From JACMLD01 sp038229695 (GTDB taxonomy: Bacteria > Bacteroidota > Bacteroidia > Chitinophagales > Chitinophagaceae): a stretch of DNA of 13,181 nucleotides. The translations under genes were made by a program, and so were the position numbers. Under the pieces are notes generated by a model. The model had not been told where the DNA came from. It made no database searches and was given only the letters and a program-made list of their open reading frames with translations. The stretch lies in NCBI GenBank assembly GCA_038229695.1, contig JBBROE010000125.1, forward strand, positions 1-13,181. The letters are read 5' to 3'. This document shows, piece by piece, positions 7,046-13,181 of the stretch (positions are counted from its first letter, which is position 1; the number at the start of each line of letters is the position of its first letter).

Positions 7046-7777
7046 ATGGAATTACATATTGCCAAAAATATCGAGGAACTCAGCCGGGAGCTGGCGGGCT
7101 GGATGGCCGACTATATCGAATCCATACTTCAGAAAAAGGATCGCTTTACCCTTGTACTTTCCGGAGGCAGCACCCCAGAATTACTCAATAGCTTGTTATC
7201 TTCCCCGCCGTTGAGTAAAAAAATCGACTGGAGCAGGTTGCACATTTTCTGGGGTGACGAACGTGTGGTGCCGATCACCGATGAACGCAACAACGCAAAA
7301 ATGGCATTCGATACGCTCCTGAATAAAGTGAGCGTTCCGCCTTATCATGTACACATCATGAATACGGCACTCATCCCCGAAGTAGCGGCCAGTGAATACG
7401 ATGTACTGTTGCGTACTTATTTTCCACCCACAATTCCAGCCACACCCACTTTCGACCTGGTATTACTGGGTATGGGCGACGATGGTCATACGCTGTCCTT
7501 ATTTCCCGGTACACACGCCATGCATGTAGAAGATAAATGGGCAACGTCCGTTTTCCTGGAAAAGCAGGATATGTTCCGCATCACCCTAACGCCACCCGTG
7601 GTTAACCGGGCAGCACGGATTGCCTTCCTGGTAACCGGAAGTGCCAAGGCAGAGGCGTTAAAAGAAGTGATAGAAGGCGATTATAAACCGGACAGGTTCC
7701 CCGCCCAGGTCATTAAACCACTTGCTGGTGAACTGCACTGGTTTGTTGATGAAGCGGCCTCAGCGTTACTCAGTTAA
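7046..7777 (+). CDS. pgl: 6-phosphogluconolactonase (DevB/SOL family)
   Basis: 243 residues. It hydrolyses 6-phosphogluconolactone, the product of zwf, to 6-phosphogluconate, the substrate of gnd. The family motifs are all present: LSGGSTP (38-44), the phosphate-binding turn; FWGDERVVP (68-76); and GMGDDGHTLSLFPG (142-155) with the probable catalytic His148. Its length and motif order are those of the short cytoplasmic DevB type rather than the beta-propeller lactonase. It begins 39 bases after the zwf stop and closes the gnd-zwf-pgl cluster, which makes the assignment firm. No clear intrinsic terminator follows, although the next gene converges on it 23 bases later. Confidence 0.96.
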   Translation: MELHIAKNIEELSRELAGWMADYIESILQKKDRFTLVLSGGSTPELLNSLLSSPPLSKKIDWSRLHIFWGDERVVPITDERNNAKMAFDTLLNKVSVPPYHVHIMNTALIPEVAASEYDVLLRTYFPPTIPATPTFDLVLLGMGDDGHTLSLFPGTHAMHVEDKWATSVFLEKQDMFRITLTPPVVNRAARIAFLVTGSAKAEALKEVIEGDYKPDRFPAQVIKPLAGELHWFVDEAASALLS

Positions 7778-7800
7778 ACAATCACCGCACGGCAGGGATG

Positions 7801-8211
7801 CTACCCGAACAGGCGGGTAACCAGCTCATCAGTAAGGATTCTCTCGCCCTTTGTCCAGATTTCGTTGGGAGGGGGGAAAGCGTTCCTGCAATACCCGCCA
7901 TGGGCAGAAAAATCAAAGATGGCGTGGCAATAATTATTGATCAGCAGGGCGCATTTCTGCCAGTCGCGCGACCAGATCATGGCGACAGTGCCCGGCCTGT
8001 GCTCCGGTAAAATCTCAGGCACCTCGTAAATATGCACGGCGTCAAGCACACGCTGTGCATCAGATCCCGGCTCCGTTTCCAGGGCATAGAAATAACCGGT
8101 TTCGGCATCGTCTTCAAAAACCACTGCATAGTTGTTTTCAGACGCATGACTTTCCACCAAGCAGGCTTCACCTACCGTAAACGCTTGTTCTTTCAGCAGG
8201 TATCCTTTCAT
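7801..8211 (-). CDS. DUF2251-like conserved hypothetical protein
   Basis: 136 residues from ATG 8211; a GTG five codons earlier (8226) is also in frame but is the weaker choice. The protein is soluble, without signal peptide or membrane segment. Conserved-looking blocks are YAVVFEDDAETGYFYAL near the N-terminus, VHIYEVPEI in the middle, and LLINNYCHAIFDFSAHGGYC followed by RNAFPPP near the end. The pattern recalls the DUF2251 family of unknown function; I make this match from memory with moderate confidence. It is last in an apparent operon behind the amidase and Dabb genes, starting 36 bases after the Dabb stop, and it converges with pgl. No catalytic motif is evident. Confidence 0.75.
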   Translation of the reverse strand: MKGYLLKEQAFTVGEACLVESHASENNYAVVFEDDAETGYFYALETEPGSDAQRVLDAVHIYEVPEILPEHRPGTVAMIWSRDWQKCALLINNYCHAIFDFSAHGGYCRNAFPPPNEIWTKGERILTDELVTRLFG

Positions 8212-8247
8212 ACGCTTCGGAATCACTAAACCCTTTACGGACCCGTT

Positions 8248-8547
8248 TTAATCCACGGAATCGTATACCACCACCCTGCTCCAGAGGTGAGCACAGGTTT
8301 CCACGAATTTGAGGTGCAGCGCATGGTGCTGGTAGATTTCTTCGTCCTCGATATTGTCAAACATCAGCATCCAGGAAACTGAATAGGAACGATCGATTAC
8401 CTCCCGGTTGGTAGCCGCGGGAACGCCGATCTGGTACATACCGATGGTTTCTATGACGGTGAGTTTCTGCAGGCCTGCTTTTAACTGGTCCAAATCTTCT
8501 TTTGAATCGCTGTTCTTTAACCAAAAATAAACGTGGTGAATAAACAT
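8248..8547 (-). CDS. Dabb (stress-responsive A/B barrel) domain protein
   Basis: 99 residues, the size of one ferredoxin-like dimeric alpha/beta-barrel domain. The start MFIHHVYFWLKN is typical of the Dabb family (first strand with a conserved His pair), and the end WSRVVVYDSVD matches the last strand. Between them, SYSVSWMLMFDNIEDEEIYQ and then HALHLKFVE fit the third strand and following helix of the fold. Family members form dimers and range from plant stress proteins to polyketide cyclases and small monooxygenase-like enzymes, so the reaction cannot be inferred. It is cytoplasmic by sequence. It starts 16 bases after the amidase stop, which suggests co-transcription. Confidence 0.85.
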   Translation of the reverse strand: MFIHHVYFWLKNSDSKEDLDQLKAGLQKLTVIETIGMYQIGVPAATNREVIDRSYSVSWMLMFDNIEDEEIYQHHALHLKFVETCAHLWSRVVVYDSVD

Positions 8548-8563
8548 ATCCCGGTTTTATATT

Positions 8564-9739
8564 TTATTTAATTGACTTTAGCCAATCGAGCACCCCAAGA
8601 TAGATTTTTCCTGCCACAGCCTGGTGAAATCGGGGGTTCAATATTTTTTTTTCGTCTGCCCTGTTGCTCAAAAAAGCTACTTCCACGAGGCAATTGGGGT
8701 AATCCGTGGGACCGTTGAGCGAGAAATTGAAATTGCCTACGTTACCATATTCATTCAGCCCCAGTAGTTCCATCTGTTTCAGGATAGCCATGGTCAACGG
8801 CCGAAAGCCGATATAACGGTAATAGGTACTCGTGCCACTAACCGTATCCACATCAGACGAATTGAGGTGGATGCTGACCAGGAAATCAGGGTTGAAAGTT
8901 TTCAGCAGCGCAATCCGCTGCGGCATGTCCAGGGTGGTGTCGGTCGTGCGTGTCATAAAAACATGTTTCGCACCTGCCCGTTTCAGCGTTGCTTCCAGTT
9001 GTTTGGCAATTTTCAGCGTATAGGCTTTTTCTTCCACCCCCGAACCAATACCGGTTGCGCCGGTATTGGTGCCACCGTGTCCCGCGTCTATAGCGATGCG
9101 GAGTGTACTGATCGCGAGAACCGGTGGCTGCCGTTTGATTTGAAAGATTAAAAACTTCCCAGTGCTGTCGTAATAGAGGCGGTGTCCCCAATGCTGGGTA
9201 TGCTTTAACTCTACCGTCACCCTGAATACATCATCTTCGGGTTGTTCGTAGTAGGTATTTTTTATTTCCCGTGTAGTCCTGAGCTGGGTAATCCAGTTGG
9301 TGTTGCTGGTGGCGCCAAAAATATCCACTACGATCCTGGATGGATTAATGAGTTGCTGGCTCCGGTAGGGCAGGCGGTCATCGAGGCGGATAGCGATATA
9401 ATCAGTAGAGGAGTCACCATACACTTTCCAGTTGCCCGTGAGGTGATAGGGCGGCGGAACTTTGCCCGGCAACCGTTGAACATATTGTTTTTCTATGTAC
9501 CCGGAATGATATTTAGACAGCTGCACTTTATAGTTGAGTCCTGATGAGTCTACTACTTTCAGGCTGATATTGGAGTCGAGAAAAGTCATTTTTGCCCCGC
9601 CAAGCCGTTCGGCTCCAAGACCGAAAAGCAGGAAGGGCAGCCGGCCCGTGGTTCGAGCCATAAAAAACCCACCCTGTTTTTCCTGGGCAGTGAGTTGGAA
9701 GATGGACGATACCGCGATCGCCAGTAGTAATCCCTTCAT
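8564..9739 (-). CDS. N-acetylmuramoyl-L-alanine amidase (Amidase_3) with N-terminal SH3-like and AMIN-like regions
   Basis: 391 residues. It should cut the bond between N-acetylmuramic acid and the stem peptide of peptidoglycan in the periplasm. A signal peptide spans residues 1-18 (cleavage near LTA-QE). Residues about 40-90 resemble an SH3b fold (strand pattern LKVVD, YKVQLS, GYIEKQYV). Residues about 105-205 resemble an AMIN-type beta domain, with IRLDDRLPYRSQQL and INPSRIVVDIFGA. The catalytic Amidase_3 domain fills 212-391. Zinc ligands are His221 in IDAGHGG, Glu237 in GVEEKAY and His291 in SIHLNSS, and the catalytic Glu is Glu353 in LVEVAFLSN. All are intact, so the enzyme should be active. 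I see no inserted autoinhibitory helix of the E. coli AmiB/C type. It heads a three-gene run with the Dabb and DUF2251-like genes. Confidence 0.93.
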   Translation of the reverse strand: MKGLLLAIAVSSIFQLTAQEKQGGFFMARTTGRLPFLLFGLGAERLGGAKMTFLDSNISLKVVDSSGLNYKVQLSKYHSGYIEKQYVQRLPGKVPPPYHLTGNWKVYGDSSTDYIAIRLDDRLPYRSQQLINPSRIVVDIFGATSNTNWITQLRTTREIKNTYYEQPEDDVFRVTVELKHTQHWGHRLYYDSTGKFLIFQIKRQPPVLAISTLRIAIDAGHGGTNTGATGIGSGVEEKAYTLKIAKQLEATLKRAGAKHVFMTRTTDTTLDMPQRIALLKTFNPDFLVSIHLNSSDVDTVSGTSTYYRYIGFRPLTMAILKQMELLGLNEYGNVGNFNFSLNGPTDYPNCLVEVAFLSNRADEKKILNPRFHQAVAGKIYLGVLDWLKSIK

Positions 9740-9814
9740 GCAATGAAGGTAAAAGAAATTGCGAAACCGGGATCACCCGTAATAAATTGTGCATTCAATG
9801 TTCAGGACCCGGTC

Positions 9815-9845
9815 AAAAAAAAGCGGGCAGCCTGCGCTGTCCGCT
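9815..9845 (-). terminator. Rho-independent terminator after the acyl-CoA dehydrogenase gene
   Basis: On the minus strand AGCGGACAGC pairs with GCTGCCCGCT (one A-C mismatch) across a four-base loop and is followed by eight T. In plus coordinates the arms are 9822-9831 and 9836-9845, with the A-run at 9815-9822. It lies 17 bases past the stop codon and separates this unit from the amidase operon downstream on the same strand. Confidence 0.93.
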
Positions 9846-9862
9846 TCCGATTACCTTGAACG

Positions 9863-11656
9863 TTATAACGGGTATTTGTTATCACTGATATACCGCGCAG
9901 CGATACGCCTGCGCGCTTCCTTGGCATTGAAAGGTTCCGTTTTTGTAAACCGCCTGAGACCCAGCAGCATCATGCGTTGTTCATCGCCGGAGGCAAAACC
10001 GTTCACGGCATCCCTGCCGGCTTTGTGAATCTTGTCGGCGGCATCATAGACATACGTGCGCGTGATGTCCAGTTCGTGACTGCAGGCTGCTTCTCCACGA
10101 AGGCTGGTTAATTTCATTACCCGCAACAGCGCACTTTCCGCATTGAATGTTTCAATCGCCATATCAGCAATATGCATCAGGATCTCCTGTTCCGATTCCA
10201 GTTTGGCCATCAGTTTTTGAACAGCAGCCCCCGCCGTGAGCAGGATAGCCTTCTTGAAGCCGGCGATTGCCTTCAGCTCCGCTGCAAAAGGGGTGTCTTC
10301 GCCATTGCCGAAATCGGGAATAGCCATCAGTTCTTTCTGTACCTGCATGGCAGCGCCCATCAGGTCGAGCCTGCCTTTCATCGCTCTTTTCAAGACCATA
10401 TCCACTGTAAGCAGGCGGTTGATTTCATTTGTTCCCTCATAGATTCGGTTGATGCGGCTGTCGCGGTAGGCTTTCGAAATAATATATTCATCACTGAAAC
10501 CATTGCCGCCGTGAATTTGAACGCCTTCATCGACTACAAAATCGAGCATCTCGCTGCCGCAGACTTTCAGCATAGCACATTCGATAGCATACTCTTCGGC
10601 CGCACCGAGCAGCGCTTCGTAAAAAGGCTTACCCGATTGCATCAGCGCATTTTCCTTCTGATCGATCCATTTCGCTGTGCGGTAGAGAGCACTCTCACAA
10701 ACCCAGATTTTTATTCCCATATCGGCAATCTTATGCCGGATAGCACCGAAGCTGGCAATGGGCACTTTAAACTGCTCGCGGGTGTTGGCGTATTGAATGG
10801 AAATGGTAGCAGCCCGCTTTGCGGCGCCCAGTGCTGCGGCACATAATTTCAGGCGCCCGATATTCAGAATATTGAAAGCAATGATATGACCTTTCCCCGC
10901 TTCTCCCAACAGGTTTTCAACGGGTACCCTGCAGTCCTGGAAATACAACTGCACCGTAGAGGATCCTTTGATTCCCATTTTGTGCTCTTCAGCACCACGG
11001 GTAAACCCTTCAAAATCGGGCTCCACGATAAAAGCAGAGAACTTATCCCCGTCGATCTTGGCAAATACGGTATACACATCAGCAAACCCGCCGTTGGTGA
11101 TCCAGCATTTCTGGCCGTTGAGCAGGTAATATTTTCCATCATCGCTCAGGCGGGCTGTCGTTTTGGCGCCGAGTGCATCGCTGCCGCTGTTGGGCTCCGT
11201 CAACCCATAGGCTCCTTTCCATTGGCCGCTTGACAGCTTCGGGATGTATTTTTCTTTCTGCGCGGGTGTGCCAAAATATAAAATAGGAAGGGTACCGATG
11301 CCTGTGTGGGCAGACACGGCTACAGAAAATGAAAACCCGCCGCCAAGACCTTCATTCACCAGGGTAGAGGTGATAAAATCCTTGCCGAGGCCACCCAATT
11401 CCTCTGGTATGGAAACGCCCAGTAATCCCTGTTCTCCCGCCTTCTGCACAAGGCCTGGCATAAGACCCGGCTCAAGCTGGTCAATGCGGTCAATAACGGG
11501 AAGCACTTCGGTGTCAAGAAAAGCGTTGCACATGTCTTTGACCATCTGTTGTTCCTCATTGTATTCTTCGGGAATAAAAGTTTCCCCCGGATCGAGGGCT
11601 TTTATCAGCCATTCTCCGCCTTTAATGGAGGCACTGGTATCGGTAGCGTTTTGCAT
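9863..11656 (-). CDS. acyl-CoA dehydrogenase, long form with C-terminal extension
   Basis: 597 residues, about 200 longer than a short- or medium-chain acyl-CoA dehydrogenase and the length of VLCAD/ACAD9-like and Bacillus FadE-like enzymes. It introduces the trans-2 double bond into acyl-CoA in the first step of beta-oxidation, using FAD and passing electrons to electron-transfer flavoprotein. Visible parts are the N-terminal helical domain (about 30-145), the FAD signature YGLTEPNSGSD (150-160), WITNGG in the beta domain (185-190), the C-terminal helical domain with QIHGGNGF (380-387), and the catalytic base Glu407 in IYEGTNEINRLL. Residues about 425-597 form an added helical domain as in VLCAD. 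No signal peptide. It starts 42 bases after the MarR stop on the same strand and is closed by the terminator at 9815-9845. Chain-length preference cannot be read from the sequence. Confidence 0.96.
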   Translation of the reverse strand: MQNATDTSASIKGGEWLIKALDPGETFIPEEYNEEQQMVKDMCNAFLDTEVLPVIDRIDQLEPGLMPGLVQKAGEQGLLGVSIPEELGGLGKDFITSTLVNEGLGGGFSFSVAVSAHTGIGTLPILYFGTPAQKEKYIPKLSSGQWKGAYGLTEPNSGSDALGAKTTARLSDDGKYYLLNGQKCWITNGGFADVYTVFAKIDGDKFSAFIVEPDFEGFTRGAEEHKMGIKGSSTVQLYFQDCRVPVENLLGEAGKGHIIAFNILNIGRLKLCAAALGAAKRAATISIQYANTREQFKVPIASFGAIRHKIADMGIKIWVCESALYRTAKWIDQKENALMQSGKPFYEALLGAAEEYAIECAMLKVCGSEMLDFVVDEGVQIHGGNGFSDEYIISKAYRDSRINRIYEGTNEINRLLTVDMVLKRAMKGRLDLMGAAMQVQKELMAIPDFGNGEDTPFAAELKAIAGFKKAILLTAGAAVQKLMAKLESEQEILMHIADMAIETFNAESALLRVMKLTSLRGEAACSHELDITRTYVYDAADKIHKAGRDAVNGFASGDEQRMMLLGLRRFTKTEPFNAKEARRRIAARYISDNKYPL

Positions 11657-11698
11657 AAAAAAGGTTTATATGAATGAATAAGGAACCGGGTTGGCAGA

Positions 11699-12139
11699 TT
11701 AGGTGAGGTTATCGTATACGACCTGCAGCACGGATTTGCAGATCTCGATTTGCTCGGGAGGTACCTGCTTCAGGGCATCGTTCAGGGTCTCTTCAGCGAG
11801 TGCCATGGTTTTGTCCTGCAGCGCTGTGGCTTCCGGGGTGAGGTAAATCATGTTGATCCTGCGGTCGTTCTTGGAAGAGACCCGTTTCACCAGGCCTGAT
11901 TTTTCCAGGTTGTCAACCAGCCGGGTAATGCTGGGCTTATCACGGAAAGTGCGGTTACACAGTTCCTGCTGGCTGCTTCCATCCTCCTTCCAGAGATGGT
12001 AAAGCACACTCCATTGCTCGATGGTAATGTTCAACCCTGCCGCATTGAACTTCTTCTGCAGCCGCCGCGCAATAGCTGTTGAGGCCTTGCCGGTGATAAA
12101 GCTGTACAGCTCCCCTTTCTTAAATTGGTTGTTTGGCAT
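11699..12139 (-). CDS. MarR family transcriptional regulator
   Basis: 146 residues, a normal MarR length. The winged helix-turn-helix spans about residues 40-102: helices through SSQQELCNRTFRDKPSITRL, recognition helix near 68-80, and a wing KNDRRINMIYLT with the conserved Asp-Arg pair (92-93). Terminal helices provide the dimer interface. MarR dimers usually repress and are released by small ligands. Its position upstream of, and probably in one mRNA with, the acyl-CoA dehydrogenase suggests control of fatty-acid oxidation, possibly with acyl-CoA as ligand; that is inference. Inverted repeats cover its own promoter and start codon, so autorepression is likely. Cys61 lies in the DNA-binding domain and Cys134 near the C-terminus; no redox role is implied by sequence alone. 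Confidence 0.93.
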   Translation of the reverse strand: MPNNQFKKGELYSFITGKASTAIARRLQKKFNAAGLNITIEQWSVLYHLWKEDGSSQQELCNRTFRDKPSITRLVDNLEKSGLVKRVSSKNDRRINMIYLTPEATALQDKTMALAEETLNDALKQVPPEQIEICKSVLQVVYDNLT

Positions 12140-12171
12140 ATAGTTAGATAAACAACTATATAAATGTAGTT
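12139..12171 (-). promoter_or_regulatory. candidate MarR operator: alternating half-sites
   Basis: TATAGTT (12139-12145) and AACTATA (12154-12160) form a perfect 7-base inverted repeat with an 8-base spacer. AACTA (12154-12158) and TAGTT (12167-12171) form a second inverted repeat, again with an 8-base spacer, sharing the middle half-site. The three half-sites are thus 13 bases apart. They overlap the MarR start codon and the -7 box. Arm length and spacing suit a MarR dimer site; binding is not shown. Confidence 0.6.
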
Positions 12172-12192
12172 TTTAAAGCTGGCCCGCACAAA
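12161..12192 (-). promoter_or_regulatory. promoter of the marR - acyl-CoA dehydrogenase unit
   Basis: The minus strand has TTTG (12192 down to 12189), then 20 bases, then TACATTTA (12168 down to 12161). This fits the Bacteroidota -33 TTTG and -7 TAnnTTTG consensus with one mismatch in the last base and good spacing. Transcription would start near 12155, leaving a leader of about 15 bases that consists almost wholly of the operator candidate. Confidence 0.5.
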
Positions 12193-12305
12193 TTTTTCCG
12201 GCATAATTTTTTAAGTAAGGGAAATGATACTTTCACGGGACGAAGGCACTGAGTCTTTTCTCCCATCCACTCCTTTGACAGATCTTTTCGCTAAAAAATA
12301 TAACT

Positions 12306-13181
12306 ATGCGTATCGTTCTGGCTTGCGGTCTCGTGATCCTATCGTTCTTAGAGGCCGGTGCCCAGGTGTCCGTGGCCATTGTGGGTTCCTCTACTTCGGC
12401 CTGTGTGGGCCCGACCATTTTCGATAGTTGTTATGTGGGCCGGCTGAATCATTATTTTAACCAGTCGCCACCAAATGATACCAGCATCGACAATGGTTAT
12501 GCCGTTTCCGGGGCCACCTGTTTCCGGGGAATGCCCACGTCGTTTATTTCACCCTATCCTGATCAGCAACCCGATCCCGCACATAATATTACTGCTGCGC
12601 TGGCCAGTCATCCCAAAGTGGTCATTATTAATTTTCCCACCAATGGATTTGATATTTTTCCGCTCGACAGCATTTTATATTGCCTGCGGACAATGCGGGA
12701 TTCCGCCAACAAAGCCGGCGTTCCCTGCTTCGTAACCACCTCCCAGCCCCGTACCAGCGGCAATTTTGCCAACCCCGTTATCAAGCGCAAACTGGCGATT
12801 ATTAAAGACAGTGTCCTTGCTGAGTTTGGTTATTTCGCGATCAACTTTTATGACGGCTTGTATAATCCGGCCGACAGTTCCATCCGCTATGATGCAGGCG
12901 ACGGCACGCATATGAATAACACCGGTCATGATTCACTGTACCGCCGCGTGCTGGCAAAAAATATTTTCCTGGCCAGCCTGCCGGCCACCTTTATCCGCTT
13001 CGGCACCACCTATACCAATAAGACCGGCGTTGTTAGCTGGACAACCACCCGGGAAACCGATGTTGCGCGTTTTGACATCACCCGCAGCAACGATGGGGTG
13101 AACTTCGTCACCATCGGGTCTGTGCCCGTCGCTTCAGGCGGGGGCCAAAAAGACTACCGGTTCACCGATGCCCAGCCCGCG
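12306..13181 (+). CDS. secreted SGNH/GDSL-type hydrolase with a following beta-sandwich module, 3' incomplete
   Basis: Open at the right edge: 292 codons are visible from ATG 12306 without a stop, and the nearest in-frame upstream stop is at 12276. Residues 1-20 are a signal peptide ending GAQ. The hydrolase domain (about 22-225) shows the SGNH set: Ser29 in IVGSSTSA (Ser28 where the GDS motif has Asp), Gly69 in VSGAT, Asn113 in FPTNGF, and the Asp199-His202 pair in GDGTHMNNTGH. Such enzymes deacylate esters of carbohydrates or lipids. From about residue 229 a second module begins, with VSWTTTRETDVARFDITRS, DGVNF, TIGSV and YRFTDAQP. This is the Fn3-like module often found in long Bacteroidota exported proteins ahead of a C-terminal type IX secretion sorting domain; such an end would lie outside the window. 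Substrate unknown. Divergent from marR. Confidence 0.85.
   Translation, partial: MRIVLACGLVILSFLEAGAQVSVAIVGSSTSACVGPTIFDSCYVGRLNHYFNQSPPNDTSIDNGYAVSGATCFRGMPTSFISPYPDQQPDPAHNITAALASHPKVVIINFPTNGFDIFPLDSILYCLRTMRDSANKAGVPCFVTTSQPRTSGNFANPVIKRKLAIIKDSVLAEFGYFAINFYDGLYNPADSSIRYDAGDGTHMNNTGHDSLYRRVLAKNIFLASLPATFIRFGTTYTNKTGVVSWTTTRETDVARFDITRSNDGVNFVTIGSVPVASGGGQKDYRFTDAQPA

Noticed and set aside
7802..7819. Hairpin TACCCG / CGGGTA at the end of the DUF2251-like gene as a terminator
   Set aside because: The six-base stem lies inside the coding end and has no T-run on either strand.
9863..12139. A complete fatty-acid beta-oxidation operon
   Set aside because: Only the regulator and the first-step dehydrogenase are present. 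No enoyl-CoA hydratase, hydroxyacyl-CoA dehydrogenase or thiolase gene is in the window, and a terminator follows the dehydrogenase.

Overview
The window reads as a chromosomal segment of a Bacteroidota bacterium, most likely of the Chitinophagaceae type. The evidence is indirect: start codons lack Shine-Dalgarno sequences and have A/T-rich leaders, several leaders carry TTTG / TAnnTTTG-like promoter elements, and the gene families are typical (small RRM protein with a Gly-rich tail, WxxGxW lipoprotein, SGNH hydrolase followed by a secreted-protein beta-sandwich module, MarR next to an acyl-CoA dehydrogenase). Base composition is roughly balanced and even. I see no insertion sequence, integrase, tRNA, rRNA, CRISPR array or phage gene.

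Layout. 1-882 (+): C-terminal part of an S9 prolyl-oligopeptidase-family peptidase, cut by the left edge. 1015-1491 (+): small exported di-haem cytochrome c, closed by a strong intrinsic terminator (1514-1559). 1638-1931 (+): small lipoprotein built of four 14-residue WxxGxW repeats. A bidirectional terminator (2003-2028) separates it from the convergent RRM RNA-binding protein (2078-2401, -), which has its own long leader and promoter. 2603-3832 (-): TetA-like MFS transporter. 3983-7777 (+): complete oxidative pentose phosphate set in the order gnd, zwf, pgl. 7801-9739 (-): an apparent operon transcribed amidase, Dabb-domain protein, DUF2251-like protein. 9863-12139 (-): MarR regulator followed by a long-form acyl-CoA dehydrogenase, ending in a clear terminator (9815-9845). 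12306-13181 (+): N-terminal part of a secreted SGNH/GDSL-like hydrolase, open at the right edge.

How the genes work together. zwf, pgl and gnd encode the three consecutive steps from glucose 6-phosphate to ribulose 5-phosphate. The 6-phosphogluconate dehydrogenase has an acidic residue where NADP enzymes bind the 2'-phosphate, while the glucose-6-phosphate dehydrogenase keeps the matching Arg, so the two oxidative steps may feed different cofactor pools. The MarR gene and the acyl-CoA dehydrogenase form a probable fatty-acid-oxidation unit, with an inverted-repeat operator candidate over the MarR promoter and start codon. The other genes (cell-wall amidase, exported cytochrome, peptidase, secreted hydrolase) are envelope or secretion functions with no evident link to each other.

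I did not find a convincing undescribed multi-gene system. The best leads are the cofactor signature in gnd, the alternating half-site operator of the MarR gene, and the exact 14-residue periodicity of the small lipoprotein.
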